This document shows, in pieces, positions 36,185 through 45,039 of a stretch of 64,000 nucleotides of DNA; the stretch's first letter is position 1, and each line of letters begins with the position of its first letter. Below the pieces are notes generated by a model. It saw nothing but the letters and a program-made list of their open reading frames with translations. It had not been told where the DNA came from and made no database searches. This DNA comes from Parerythrobacter jejuensis. GTDB lineage: Bacteria > Pseudomonadota > Alphaproteobacteria > Sphingomonadales > Sphingomonadaceae. Position numbers and translations under genes: made by a program. The stretch covers positions 744,001-808,000 of the forward strand of contig NZ_BAAAZF010000001.1 in the NCBI RefSeq assembly GCF_039536765.1, given 5' to 3'.

Positions 36185-37134
36185 CAATGCTCCTCCGCTT
36201 TGTGCCCGACCCTGAAAACCTTATGGACGACGAAGACTATGATCGCCCCCAACACCAAGCCGACGACTGCGGATGCTGCGGCGTAGGTGATCCAGCCCAG
36301 AATGCCCCCCAGTGCACCCGTGGTGGTGCGGACCGCTTCTTCCAGGCCCATGCTTGCATCATACAAGCCATGAATGCCCAGCTCGTGCGTTCCGTGCAGA
36401 ATGATCCCGCCCCCGACCCACAGCATGGCAATGGTGCCGACGACAGAGAGAAGCCACAGGATTTTCGGCATCGCCGACAGCAGGAACTGCCCGACTTTCC
36501 GCGCAGTGTCCCCCGGCTTTTCGAGCAAGTGCAGACCGATATCATCGAGCTTCACAATGATCGCAACGGCGCCATAAACAGCCACGGTCACGCCAATTCC
36601 GACGATCGCCAACACGGCCGCGCGCGTAAGAAGTGTTTCGGCCGAAACTTCATTGAGGGTAATCGCCATGATTTCGGCGGAGAGGATGAGGTCGGTCCGG
36701 ATCGCGCCTGCCGTGCGCTGTTTTTCGAACTTCACAGGATCCTCGATGGGATCATCGATCGTCTTGCCGTGCTTCTCGCCGCCCAGCTTCTCGATGATCT
36801 TTTCGGCACCCTCATAGCTCAGATAGGCCCCGCCCAGCATGAGCAGGAAAATGATCACCCCCGGCAGGAATTCACTCAGAAGCAGAGCCCCGGGGAGCAG
36901 GATCAGCAACTTGTTCTTCAAACTGCCTTTGGTGATGTTCCAGATCAGCGGCAATTCGCGTGCCGGAGTCATCCCTGTCACATAGCTCGGCGTGACCGCA
37001 GCATCATCGATCACCACCCCGGCGGCCTTCGTTCCGGCCTTGGAGGCAGCGACGCCCACATCGTCAATCGACGCAGCCGCAGCCCGCGCGATAATCGATA
37101 CATCATCCAGCAGTGCAGCTAGCCCACCTGGCAT
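36184..37134 (-). CDS. DUF808 (YedI-like) inner membrane protein
   Basis: 316 aa. The soluble N-terminus MPGGLAALLDDVSIIARAAAASIDDV and the block GTKAAGVVIDDAAVTPSYV are the DUF808 signature. About six to eight membrane segments follow (NKLLILLPGALLLSEFLPGV, AAVLAIVGIGVTVAVYGAVA, WLLSVVGTIAMLWVGGGIIL, SAVVGLVLGAIIVFVVH). Function unknown. Overlaps the GST start. Confidence 0.88.
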   Translation of the reverse strand: MPGGLAALLDDVSIIARAAAASIDDVGVAASKAGTKAAGVVIDDAAVTPSYVTGMTPARELPLIWNITKGSLKNKLLILLPGALLLSEFLPGVIIFLLMLGGAYLSYEGAEKIIEKLGGEKHGKTIDDPIEDPVKFEKQRTAGAIRTDLILSAEIMAITLNEVSAETLLTRAAVLAIVGIGVTVAVYGAVAIIVKLDDIGLHLLEKPGDTARKVGQFLLSAMPKILWLLSVVGTIAMLWVGGGIILHGTHELGIHGLYDASMGLEEAVRTTTGALGGILGWITYAAASAVVGLVLGAIIVFVVHKVFRVGHKAEEH

Positions 37135-37215
37135 ATTCTCGCCCTTTCCCTATTCGCGCCCCATATGCGGCCCCTTGCAGCCGCCTGTAAACGCCGCGAT
37201 GGCAGCTTTGCACCC

Positions 37216-37243
37216 TTGCTTTTCACCGAGACCCCGCTATGTG
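37216..37243 (+). promoter_or_regulatory. Candidate rpsF promoter
   Basis: TTGCTT at 37216-37221 and TATGTG at 37238-37243 with a 16-nt spacer, about 105 nt before the rpsF ATG. Match to the housekeeping consensus is only partial, but the region is the sole gap upstream of the operon. Confidence 0.35.
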
Positions 37244-37256
37244 CGCCCCTTCTCCG

Positions 37257-37306
37257 CTTCCGGCGGGGATTTTGAAGAAAGCCGGAGGGGCCCCGCAATC
37301 GTGCGG
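37257..37306 (+). promoter_or_regulatory. Structured rpsF leader, possible S6:S18 autoregulatory element
   Basis: CTTCCGGC (37257-37264) pairs with GCCGGAGG (37281-37288) as an 8-bp stem; a second small hairpin CCGC/GCGG follows (37293-37306). Many bacteria carry an rpsF leader with a CCG bulge bound by the S6:S18 complex. The CCG-rich stem here is compatible, but I cannot confirm the defining bulge. Confidence 0.35.
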
Positions 37307-37347
37307 ATCAGCCAGCGATCGGCATTACAGTGTGAAGGACAAGTGGT

Positions 37348-37713
37348 ATGGCTCTGTATGAGCATATCTTCCTTGCGCGTCAGGATCTGAGCCAGGCTCA
37401 GGTAGACGCGCTGGCGGCAACAGCCACCGAAATCGTCGAGAAGAATGAAGGCAAGGTCACCAAGACGGAAACCTGGGGCCTCAAGAACCTCGCCTACAAG
37501 ATTGACCGCAACCGCAAAGCGCATTTCGTGATGCTCAATATCGAGGGTCCGGGCGGCGTTGTGGCTGAGTTGGAGCGTCAGACGCGCATCAACGAAGACG
37601 TCATCCGTTACATGACCATCCGCGTGGAAGAGCACGAGGAAGGCCCAAGCGTGATGATGCGCAAGAATGACCGCGACAGCAAGAAGCGTCGCGACCGTGA
37701 GGAGCGCAGCTAA
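37348..37713 (+). CDS. rpsF: 30S ribosomal protein S6
   Basis: 121 aa. [15 protein letters not shown] start, [20 protein letters not shown] and the final [20 protein letters not shown] are typical S6. It binds 16S rRNA with S18. The C-terminus here is basic and ends RDREERS, unlike the acidic ...SEE tail of E. coli S6 that RimK extends. First gene of rpsF-rpsR-rplI; GAAGGA precedes the ATG. Confidence 0.97.
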   Translation: MALYEHIFLARQDLSQAQVDALAATATEIVEKNEGKVTKTETWGLKNLAYKIDRNRKAHFVMLNIEGPGGVVAELERQTRINEDVIRYMTIRVEEHEEGPSVMMRKNDRDSKKRRDREERS

Positions 37714-37937
37714 TGGCACGTCCGTTTTTCCGCCGTCGCAAGTCCTGCCCGTTCTCGGGTGAAGGTGCGCCGAAGATCGATTACAAGGACGTTCGTCTGC
37801 TTCAGGGCTTCATGTCCGAGCGTGGCAAGATCGTTCCTTCCCGTATCACCGCCGTTTCGGCCAAGAAGCAGCGCGAACTCGCCAAGGCGATCAAGCGTTC
37901 ACGCCATATCGGCCTGCTTCCGTACATCGTGAAGTAA
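37713..37937 (+). CDS. rpsR: 30S ribosomal protein S18
   Basis: 74 aa. [24 protein letters not shown], then [20 protein letters not shown] and [14 protein letters not shown] are standard S18. Starts at the last base of the rpsF stop (TAATG), so coupled to it. Confidence 0.97.
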   Translation: MARPFFRRRKSCPFSGEGAPKIDYKDVRLLQGFMSERGKIVPSRITAVSAKKQRELAKAIKRSRHIGLLPYIVK

Positions 37938-37949
37938 GGGAGAAGACAC

Positions 37950-38606
37950 ATGGATATCATTCTCCTCCAGCGGATCGGCAATCTCGGCTCGATCGGTGAC
38001 GTTGTCACTGTGAAAGACGGCTATGCCCGCAACTTCCTGCTCCCACAGAAGAAGGCCCTGCGCGCCAACGAAGCCAACAAGAAGGTTTTCGAAGCGAACC
38101 GCGAGCGTCTCGAGAAAGAGAACGCTGAGCGTCGTAGCGAAGCAGAGAAAGCTGGCGGCAAGGTTGACGGTGCAGAGGTCGTTCTGATCCGGGCGTCGTC
38201 GAATGCCGGCCAGCTCTATGGCTCTGTCAATGTGCGTGACATTGTTGCCGGCCTGGCCGAGCAAGGCCACGACATCGACAAGAAGCAGGTCATTCTGGGC
38301 AGCCCGATCAAGACGATCGGCATGCACGATGTGACCATCGCCCTGCACCCGGAAGTCGAAGTCATTGTGAAAGCCAACGTGGCGCGCAGTGAAGACGAAG
38401 CCGAACTGCAGAGCCAGGGTGTCGACGTTCTCGCCCAGCTGTTCGAAGAAGAGCAGAAGGAAATCGAGGAACAGGCCGATGCCAACCGCATCGACCCAAC
38501 CCTCGAGCCCGGCGAAATTCCCGCTGAACTGCTCGAAGACGGCGCAACGGCTGCCGAAGAAGCTCCGGCTGAAGGCAGCGACGCCGAAGAGACCGCCGAA
38601 GACTGA
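37950..38606 (+). CDS. rplI: 50S ribosomal protein L9 with extended acidic tail
   Basis: 218 aa. The N-terminal rRNA-binding domain [32 protein letters not shown] is canonical, and the connecting helix and C-domain ([14 protein letters not shown]) follow to about residue 150. The remaining 70 residues are acidic and Ala/Glu-rich ([16 protein letters not shown]), longer than E. coli L9 (about 149 aa). Last gene of the operon; a strong terminator follows at 38629-38670. Confidence 0.96.
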   Translation: MDIILLQRIGNLGSIGDVVTVKDGYARNFLLPQKKALRANEANKKVFEANRERLEKENAERRSEAEKAGGKVDGAEVVLIRASSNAGQLYGSVNVRDIVAGLAEQGHDIDKKQVILGSPIKTIGMHDVTIALHPEVEVIVKANVARSEDEAELQSQGVDVLAQLFEEEQKEIEEQADANRIDPTLEPGEIPAELLEDGATAAEEAPAEGSDAEETAED

Positions 38607-38628
38607 TCACCTGATCAATCCGGCTACG

Positions 38629-38670
38629 AAAAAGGGGCGCGGAGCTGAACGGCTTCGCGCCCCTTTTCCT
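38629..38670 (+). terminator. Terminator of rpsF-rpsR-rplI
   Basis: GGGGCGCG and CGCGCCCC form the stem around a 14-nt loop, flanked by A5 on the left and TTTTCC on the right. It lies just after the rplI stop and before AMP nucleosidase. Confidence 0.85.
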
Positions 38671-38729
38671 TGGCCCTTTTCATTCCTGGCGGCGGGCCAT
38701 TGCATTGTATTGTCGCAATTGCGCGTTAC

Positions 38730-40181
38730 ATGCGGCTGCATATGGAAAAAATAGACACGATTCTGGCGGAATTGGTCCGCCTTCACGACGAGGCTACCCA
38801 ACGCCTTCGCAAAGACATCCTGGCCTTCGCCCGCGAGGGCAAATTGCCTTCCAAGACTCGCCGTAGCGATGGCAGCTATGCTTATCCCGAAATGCGCGTC
38901 ACCTATCGCGGTGGCCCTCCGTTGACCGATCAGGGCCGCGCCTTTGGCCGCCTGAACGATAGCGGTACCTATGCCACCACGATTACGCGCCCTGCCCTGT
39001 TTGCCGACTATCTGCGCGAACAGCTGGAGCTGATCCAGGAAGATCACGAGGTCGAATTCGAAATCCGCCCGTCACGTCAGGAAATCCCGTTTCCTTATGT
39101 GCTCGACGGGGAAGCCGGGGCCGAGCTGGCCGGCGTATCTCCGCAGGAAATCGCGCGCCACTTCCCGCACACCGACCTCGCCGATATCGGTGACGAGCTG
39201 GCCGACGGGATCGAGTTGGATGATCCCGACGATGTCATCCCGCTTTCGCTGTTTGACGGGCTGCGCACCGACTTCAGCCTGGCCCGCCTGGCACATTACA
39301 CTGGCACCGACGTCGAACACTTCCAGCGCTTTATCCTGTTCACCAACTATCACCGCTATGTCGATGAATTCGTTGACTGGGCAGCATCGCAACTGGGTGA
39401 GAACGGCTATACCGCACTGGCCGGCGCAGGCGGCTTGCTGATCGAAGAAAAGACCGAGAATGCGCGTGAGCAGCTCTCGGACACGGCATGGCGCAAGCAC
39501 CAGATGCCGGCCTATCACCTGGTCGGGAATGACCGGTGCGGGATTACCCTCGTCAATATCGGCGTCGGCCCGTCCAACGCCAAAACGATCTGCGATCACC
39601 TGGCAGTATTGCGACCGGAAGCTTGGTTGATGATCGGCCATTGCGGCGGACTGCGCGGCACCCAGAAGATCGGCGACTATGTGCTGGCCCACGCCTATCT
39701 GCGCGATGACCACGTGCTCGATCCGCTCCTCCCGCCAGAAATCCCGCTGCCCGCCATTGCCGAGGTGCAACAGGCCCTGACCAACGCCGCCGTAACTGTG
39801 AGTGGCGAAGGCGGTGCTGACCTGAAGAAGCGTATGCGCACCGGCACTGTCGTCACTACTGACGATCGCAATTGGGAACTGCGCTATTCCACCTCGGCAA
39901 AGCGCCTGTCGCTGAGCCGTGCCGTCGGCATCGACATGGAAAGTGCCACCATCGCCGCACAGGGATACCGCTTCCGGGTGCCCTACGGCACGCTCTTGTG
40001 TGTCAGCGACAAACCACTGCATGGCGAAATCAAACTGCCGGGCCAGGCCAACAAGTTCTATGAAGAGGCTATCGCCGCCCATTTGCAGATCGGCGTGACC
40101 GCCTGCGGCCTTATGCGCGAAGAAGGTAATCGTTTGCACAGCCGCAAACTGCGCGCCTTTAACGAACCGCCGTTTAGGTAG
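38730..40181 (+). CDS. amn: AMP nucleosidase
   Basis: Hydrolyses AMP to adenine and ribose 5-phosphate. 483 aa from ATG 38730 (ATG 38742 also possible; neither has a clear Shine-Dalgarno). Very close to E. coli Amn: RPALFADYLREQLELI, FSLARLAHYTGT, LVNIGVGPSNAKTICDHL, AWLMIGHCGGLRGTQKIGDY, VVTTDDRNWELRY, DMESATIAAQGYRFRV and C-terminal RKLRAFNEPPFR. Monocistronic by layout. Confidence 0.96.
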   Translation: MRLHMEKIDTILAELVRLHDEATQRLRKDILAFAREGKLPSKTRRSDGSYAYPEMRVTYRGGPPLTDQGRAFGRLNDSGTYATTITRPALFADYLREQLELIQEDHEVEFEIRPSRQEIPFPYVLDGEAGAELAGVSPQEIARHFPHTDLADIGDELADGIELDDPDDVIPLSLFDGLRTDFSLARLAHYTGTDVEHFQRFILFTNYHRYVDEFVDWAASQLGENGYTALAGAGGLLIEEKTENAREQLSDTAWRKHQMPAYHLVGNDRCGITLVNIGVGPSNAKTICDHLAVLRPEAWLMIGHCGGLRGTQKIGDYVLAHAYLRDDHVLDPLLPPEIPLPAIAEVQQALTNAAVTVSGEGGADLKKRMRTGTVVTTDDRNWELRYSTSAKRLSLSRAVGIDMESATIAAQGYRFRVPYGTLLCVSDKPLHGEIKLPGQANKFYEEAIAAHLQIGVTACGLMREEGNRLHSRKLRAFNEPPFR

Positions 40182-40205
40182 GGCACGGCTTTTCAATCCA
40201 GAACC

Positions 40206-40303
40206 ACCGTCGCCCCGGACTTGATCCGGGGGACCTCTGCCTTTCGGCCCCGTACCAAGCCCGAACATGCAGGACCCTGACTCGTGGGCCGGGGTGACGT
40301 GGG
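40206..40303. repeat. Interspersed palindromic repeat (REP/MITE-like)
   Basis: The ends are imperfect inverted repeats: CACCGTCGCCCCGG on the left and CCGGGGTGACGTGG on the right, about 70 nt apart. The left part holds the palindrome CCCCGGACTTGATCCGGGG, which I recall as a common interspersed motif in alphaproteobacterial genomes. No transposase. It ends 42 nt before the SDR start. Confidence 0.6.
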
Positions 40304-40344
40304 GAGGTTTGTTGGGTAGCGTTTCTCCCAAACAGGAGACCAAC

Positions 40345-41115
40345 ATGACCGCACCCAACCGTTCGCGTTCCATCGCCGGACGTGTCGCCATCATCACCGG
40401 GGCCGCCAGCGGCATGGGCCGCGCGACGGCGAAACTCTTCGCTGCCGAGGGTGCGCATGTTGCAGTGACTGATCTGGACCTCGCCGCTTGCGAGACAGTG
40501 GCAGCGGAGTGCGGTGCAAACGCGCGAGCCTATGCCCTCAATGTCTCGGACAAGAATGCGATCGCGCGGATTGTGGCGCAAATCGCGGAAGACATCGGCG
40601 GGATCGATATCTTGGTCAACAATGCGGGCATCTCGCGCCATGCCGCGCTCGATGGCGGCGAGGACTACGAAGACATCTGGCACAGCGCCCTGGCGGTGAT
40701 GCTAACCGCGCACCAGCGCATGGTTCGCGCAGCCCTGCCCCACCTGCGCCAGAGCGACGCCGCGCGGATCGTCAATATCGCCAGCACAGAAGGCCTCGGC
40801 GCGACTCCCGGCCTGACGCCCTATGTCGCGGCCAAGACCGGGGTGACGGGCCTGACCCGCGGCCTCGCAGTCGACCTCGGCCCGGAAGGCATCACCGTCA
40901 ATTGCATCTGCCCCGGCCCCATCAATACCGGCATGACCGCGCGCATCGCGGACGAACACAAGACCATCTACGCCAAGCGCCGTACCGCCCTCAAACGCTA
41001 CGGCGAGCCGGAGGAAGTCGCGCATATGACGCTGTCGCTGGTGCTCCCTGCTGCAAGCTACATCACCGGCGCGGTGATCCCGGTGGATGGCGGGCTGATG
41101 GCGCGTAATGCTTGA
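40345..41115 (+). CDS. SDR family oxidoreductase
   Basis: 256 aa from ATG 40345, which has AGGAGA 7 nt upstream; the frame extends 78 nt further but that part is repeat sequence. TGAASGMGRATA cofactor motif, VTDLDLAACE with Asp after beta-2 (NAD preference), NNAGIS, Ser in NIASTEG, YVAAKTG and YITGAVIPVDGGLM. FabG-like dehydrogenase of unknown substrate. Confidence 0.87.
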   Translation: MTAPNRSRSIAGRVAIITGAASGMGRATAKLFAAEGAHVAVTDLDLAACETVAAECGANARAYALNVSDKNAIARIVAQIAEDIGGIDILVNNAGISRHAALDGGEDYEDIWHSALAVMLTAHQRMVRAALPHLRQSDAARIVNIASTEGLGATPGLTPYVAAKTGVTGLTRGLAVDLGPEGITVNCICPGPINTGMTARIADEHKTIYAKRRTALKRYGEPEEVAHMTLSLVLPAASYITGAVIPVDGGLMARNA

Positions 41116-41123
41116 GCGCTAAT

Positions 41124-41552
41124 TCATCCCAAGAGACCTAGCATAGCGATAATTTCGTCAAGGTAGAGAATGACGAAAAGCAATATGGCCTGGTTCGCAA
41201 AAGGGATCATCGCGATGCTCCAGAACAGCGTCTGCCAGATCGACCCTGTGACGAGGAAGACAAGGGCAATGGACAGGAAAACGGAGATGTAGAGATCGAC
41301 AATGATTTGTCGGCCCCAGTATTTGTCCCAGATCTCGCGCACGCTTTTCACGAAATTTTCGTATCGCATACAGTGCCACGAATAAGCTAGGAAGCCGAGC
41401 CACACGGCGATGAGGACAACTTTTGCGAAGCCAACTGGCCCAGAAAGAGCAAATTGCCGGTCGTCCCAGCTTATCGCAATGGCGACGGCCACCCAGACGG
41501 CGAACACGGCCCACGGGATCAACCCATCCGCGCGCAATTCTCTTTTTTTCAT
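41124..41552 (-). CDS. Small membrane protein of unknown function
   Basis: 142 aa from ATG 41552 (GGGAGAGGG upstream). Four hydrophobic segments: LIPWAVFAVWVAVAIAIS, VGFAKVVLIAVWLGFLAYSW, IIVDLYISVFLSIALVFLV, and LLFVILYLDEIIAMLGLLG. The loop contains an RYENFVKSVREIWDKYWGR segment. No family recognised. Lies 34 nt downstream of rimK on the same strand, so probably the last gene of that operon. Confidence 0.7.
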   Translation of the reverse strand: MKKRELRADGLIPWAVFAVWVAVAIAISWDDRQFALSGPVGFAKVVLIAVWLGFLAYSWHCMRYENFVKSVREIWDKYWGRQIIVDLYISVFLSIALVFLVTGSIWQTLFWSIAMIPFANQAILLFVILYLDEIIAMLGLLG

Positions 41553-41586
41553 GTCCCTCTCCCTTAGCAATCAGCCCCTCGGCGTG

Positions 41587-42492
41587 TCACCCCTGCCCCT
41601 TCGTCTTCGTCTTGCCCGCCTTCGCGTTGGCCGCGATGTAGTCGATGATCTGCCCGGCAATATCCTTTTCGGTCGCTTTCTCGATACCTTCCAGACCCGG
41701 CGACGAGTTCACCTCCATGATCACCGGGCCGTGATTGCTGCGCAGCATGTCGACGCCGCACACATTCAGCCCCATGTGCTTTGCCGCGCGGACGGCGGTG
41801 GAGCGTTCTTCCGGAGTGATCTTGATCAGCTGCGCGCTGCCGCCGCGGTGGAGGTTGCTGCGAAAATCGTCGGCCGCGCCCGTGCGTTTCATCGCCGCGA
41901 CCACTTTGCCGCCAACCACGAGCGCGCGGATATCCGTGCCGCCCGCTTCCTTGATGAACTCCTGCACCAAGATGTTGACGTTCGCCCCGCGAAACGCCTC
42001 GATCACGGACTTCGCGCTGCTCATCGTTTCAGCCAGAACCACGCCGATGCCCTGTGTGCCTTCCAGCAGCTTGATCACCACCGGCGGGCCGTTGACCGCC
42101 TTGATGATCTCCTCCGCCGCCTTGGGATCGTTGGCATAGGCTGTCAGCGGCAGGCCGAGCCCGTGCTTCGCGAGGATCTGCATGCTGCGCAGCTTGTCCC
42201 GGCTGCGCCCGATGGCAACGCTTTCATTGAGGGGCCACACACCCGCCATCTCGAACTGGCGAAGCACCGCGAGACCATAATTGGTGATCGAGGCGCCGAT
42301 ACGCGGGATGACCGCCTCATACCCGCTGATCGTTTCGCCATTGTAGGTGATCGTCGGGCGGTGACTGGCGATGTTCACAGTGCAGCGGGTGGTGTTGAGG
42401 ATGTCGAGCGTGTGCCCGCGCTCGTTGGCCGCCTCCACCAGTCGCTGGTGCGAATAGAGGTTGGGATTGCGGGCGAGCATTGCGATTTTCAT
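41587..42492 (-). CDS. rimK: RimK-type alpha-L-glutamate ligase
   Basis: ATP-grasp ligase that adds glutamate residues to a C-terminus; in E. coli to ribosomal protein S6. 301 aa from ATG 42492 ([21 protein letters not shown]). [17 protein letters not shown]-like [17 protein letters not shown] and [26 protein letters not shown] are the RimK core with metal and ATP ligands. A Lys/Gly tail follows. Preceded by rimB, matching the rim operon of Pseudomonas. The S6 in this window lacks an acidic tail, so its substrate may differ. Confidence 0.94.
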   Translation of the reverse strand: MKIAMLARNPNLYSHQRLVEAANERGHTLDILNTTRCTVNIASHRPTITYNGETISGYEAVIPRIGASITNYGLAVLRQFEMAGVWPLNESVAIGRSRDKLRSMQILAKHGLGLPLTAYANDPKAAEEIIKAVNGPPVVIKLLEGTQGIGVVLAETMSSAKSVIEAFRGANVNILVQEFIKEAGGTDIRALVVGGKVVAAMKRTGAADDFRSNLHRGGSAQLIKITPEERSTAVRAAKHMGLNVCGVDMLRSNHGPVIMEVNSSPGLEGIEKATEKDIAGQIIDYIAANAKAGKTKTKGQG

Positions 42493-42515
42493 GCGAGGGG
42501 TCCTGTCTCTCGGCC

Positions 42516-42977
42516 TTAAGGCTTGTGGCCGACCTTGGTTTTTCGTTCGGGGGTCTGCAGCCATGAATGGCCGGAATCGACGACAAAACGGCGACGCAGC
42601 GAAGAGCGGCCTATCAGCATCGGGAACTTCATATCGCTACGGTCTGCCAGGCTGATCTCGGCCCGGAATTCGATATCGCCGATCCGCATCGGGGTCTTGA
42701 TGACATAGCGTCTTTGCGTCTCGCCGTTGGAACTCGTGATGCCGCGCACATCGACATGCACCGCCTCGCACAAGACGCGCTGATCGAGGTCTTGGAAATC
42801 GACGGCAAAGCGGACGAACTTCTCGCCTTCGCGTTCGAATTCCTCGATCACATGGCCATGCAGCGAGCTGGTGCGTGCTCCGGTATCGATCTTGGCCGGT
42901 ATCGGCGGCAGGCCAAGCCCGGGCAAATGCACGAGCTCGCGCCAGCCGACGGCCGGAAGCCCAGGCTTATTCGCCAT
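42516..42977 (-). CDS. RimB-like retropepsin family protease
   Basis: 153 aa from ATG 42977 (ATG 42980 adjacent). [20 protein letters not shown] precedes the retropepsin-like motif [13 protein letters not shown] (D31-T-G-A), and [27 protein letters not shown] follows. This is the family once called ATP-dependent zinc protease; in Pseudomonas RimB trims poly-glutamate added by RimK. Position between a YVTN propeller gene and rimK supports that role. Its start overlaps the end of the propeller gene by 11 nt. Confidence 0.82.
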   Translation of the reverse strand: MANKPGLPAVGWRELVHLPGLGLPPIPAKIDTGARTSSLHGHVIEEFEREGEKFVRFAVDFQDLDQRVLCEAVHVDVRGITSSNGETQRRYVIKTPMRIGDIEFRAEISLADRSDMKFPMLIGRSSLRRRFVVDSGHSWLQTPERKTKVGHKP

Positions 42978-44043
42978 CATCTTCCGTTTCAGTAGAGGCA
43001 GGCGCAAGAATCGCCAGCCCGTCGCCATCTTCACCTACGGAGAAACGCCGCAAGACTTCGCCGCTCGCATAGTCGACTTCAGCAACAGTATTGGTGCCCG
43101 TTTCGGCGGCGTAAATACGCTCGCCATCAGCGGACCAGATGATCGTGACCTGGAAGCGCTGCTCGGCCTGGTCAGGGCCGCCAATGGCGATCGATCGAGA
43201 CAGTTCGCCACTTTCGAGATCAATCACGCTCAGCCCTCCATCCTGAAGATCGGATGTGATTGCCACGTCGCCTTGGGGCCGGATCGCCAGCCGGAGCGGG
43301 AACCGGCCGGTGTCGAGCCTTTGGCGCACTTCCAGCGTGGCCGGATCAAGCTCGAACGCCTCATTCGAACCGCGCGCAGAGACCCATAGCGCAGAGCCGT
43401 CTGGCGTCAGCGCGATGCCTTCCGGCTCCGATCCCATCGCGACCGACAATGGCGCGCGGCGGGTTTTCAGATCGACCCGAGTGACCGTTCCCGACTGCAT
43501 ATCTACCGTCCAGGCCTGATTGCCGTTTTCCGCGACGGCGAGCATATGGCTGCCATCCTTACCGGTGGCATATTCGAACACGCCCGGCTCGTTTGCCATC
43601 GGGTCTTCGACCCAGAACATCGATTTGCGACCTTCCGCCGTCGCATACAGATCGCCATTGGCATGCCACACCAGCCCGTGGGGCCGTGCACCGTCGCCCA
43701 ATTCGATCGATTTGACCGCGCTTAGATCAGCAGTGTTGAAGATCGACAGCGACGACCCGCCATAGCAACCCACCGCCACGTATTGGCCGTCAGGAGAGAC
43801 GGACAATTCATGCGGGGTCGTACAGCTATCGACCCGCTTGACCTCCGCGCCCGTAGCAAGATCAACTTTGGAGAGTGTATCCTCCCCCTTGTTCGTCACA
43901 AACAGGGCCTGCCCGGCCATGTCAGCGTTCGCGACCACAGGCGGTGGCGGCAGGTCTGCTGCGGCCGGAGAGCAGGCGAAAAGCGCGAACGGTGCAAATG
44001 CGAGGGTGGCGATGGCTGGAGCCGATATCCGGAAGCTGTTCAT
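42967..44043 (-). CDS. YVTN beta-propeller lipoprotein
   Basis: 358 aa. Signal peptide with lipobox LFAC (21-24). The mature protein is a run of propeller strands of the YVTN type: ALFVTNKGEDTLSKVDLATG, HELSVSPDGQYVAVGCYGG, GIALTPDGSALWVSARGSNE, IIWSADGERIYAAETGTNTV, plus an acidic tail. Likely periplasmic or outer-membrane attached; ligand unknown. First gene of an operon with rimB and rimK, an association I do not recall as standard. Confidence 0.8.
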   Translation of the reverse strand: MNSFRISAPAIATLAFAPFALFACSPAAADLPPPPVVANADMAGQALFVTNKGEDTLSKVDLATGAEVKRVDSCTTPHELSVSPDGQYVAVGCYGGSSLSIFNTADLSAVKSIELGDGARPHGLVWHANGDLYATAEGRKSMFWVEDPMANEPGVFEYATGKDGSHMLAVAENGNQAWTVDMQSGTVTRVDLKTRRAPLSVAMGSEPEGIALTPDGSALWVSARGSNEAFELDPATLEVRQRLDTGRFPLRLAIRPQGDVAITSDLQDGGLSVIDLESGELSRSIAIGGPDQAEQRFQVTIIWSADGERIYAAETGTNTVAEVDYASGEVLRRFSVGEDGDGLAILAPASTETEDDGE

Positions 44044-44358
44044 GACCCACCCCTATCAGCATCTCTGGACGCAGTGAAAGTAGCTTTATCCATGCTATGA
44101 AAATTCCCGTCGTCGATAGATAATATCAATGACGTCGCGTCTGTGAAATCTATTGGCCCTGATCACGGACTCTCCCTATTTGCCTCGCATGCGGACCGGG
44201 CCCCTCTGGCGCTTGGCCATTCAGGCTGGCGTGATGTCGGACCGCATCGGCAATTGTCGAGAACGGGTCCGTCATACCCCCTTTTCTAGACGAAAGCCGA
44301 TAAAGCAATTGCGGCTGCGCCAATATGCGGTCGCTCAAGAGTTTTGAGAGGTATTATC
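44044..44358. other. 315-nt spacer between divergent lipoprotein genes
   Basis: Holds the promoter regions of the YVTN (minus) and SnoaL-like (plus) lipoproteins. A GAGAGG Shine-Dalgarno for the plus-strand gene lies at its right end. Short open frames on both strands are non-conserved in character. No hairpin, repeat or RNA gene is apparent. Confidence 0.5.
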
Positions 44359-44928
44359 ATGAAGAAGTTCGTCACCGCAGCCGCGCTGGGTCTCAGCGCT
44401 GTCGCTCTTGCCGCGTGCAGCGAAACCGCCACCACCGAAAGCGCAACCGCCGAAGCTGGCGCAACCGCAATCACCGCCGAAGAAGTCACTGCCGCACAGC
44501 AGGGCTGGGGCGAAGGTATCGTCAACATCGGCTCGGTCTTCACTGCCGACGGTGACTTCCGCCAGGCCGCGACCGACCACATCAACACCTTCTATGGCTA
44601 TGAAGATGGCATGGAAATCCTGTTCAAGCCCACCCTGGCTGCCGAAGACCAGTTCCGTGGCACCTTCGATGAAGCCCTGAGCTATTTCGTCGGCACCGAG
44701 GGCACTGAAGATGGCGGCTTTGCCATCGCGCCTTACACCGCCGTACGCTGGGAAAATGAAGGCACCATCCTGGATGGCGACAGCGCCATGGCGATGGGCA
44801 ATTATTACTTCACCGGCACCGACGGTAACGAGACCAAAGTCGAGTACACCTTCGGCTACACCAAGAATGACGACGGTGACCTGGTCATCAACCTGCACCA
44901 CAGCTCGCTGCCGTTCAGCGCGAACTGA
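44359..44928 (+). CDS. SnoaL-like lipoprotein (often mislabelled phosphoribosyl-AMP cyclohydrolase)
   Basis: 189 aa from ATG 44359. Lipobox LAAC (17-20). The mature part, AAQQGWGEGIVNIGSVF, INTFYGYEDGMEILFKPTL, FDEALSYFVGTE, YTFGYTKNDDGDLVINLHHSSLPF, has the cone-like NTF2/SnoaL pattern seen in a family of small exported marine proteins, some annotated in databases as phosphoribosyl-AMP cyclohydrolase without support. No HisI motifs are present. Function unknown. A strong bidirectional terminator follows. Confidence 0.72.
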   Translation: MKKFVTAAALGLSAVALAACSETATTESATAEAGATAITAEEVTAAQQGWGEGIVNIGSVFTADGDFRQAATDHINTFYGYEDGMEILFKPTLAAEDQFRGTFDEALSYFVGTEGTEDGGFAIAPYTAVRWENEGTILDGDSAMAMGNYYFTGTDGNETKVEYTFGYTKNDDGDLVINLHHSSLPFSAN

Positions 44929-44968
44929 GCGCGGTCGCAATCCTATTGTTCCGCCTTGCGCGGACAGA

Positions 44969-45006
44969 AAAGCCCCCGTTGCCCAATCGGCAGCGGGGGC
45001 TCTTTC
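44969..45006. terminator. Bidirectional terminator
   Basis: AGCCCCCG.TGCC pairs with GGCAGCGGGGGCT around CAATC. It is followed by TCTTTC on the plus strand and by TTTTCT on the minus strand, serving the convergent lipoprotein and M2 peptidase genes. Confidence 0.85.
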
Positions 45007-45039
45007 TGTGGGCCCTTTGTTTGAACGGCCTACTTGCGC

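Noticed and set aside
39072-40415. 447-codon minus-strand frame
   Set aside because: Antisense to amn and running through the interspersed repeat.
44150-44347. Small open frames on both strands in the 315-nt spacer
   Set aside because: Mutually antisense, no Shine-Dalgarno, no recognisable protein pattern.
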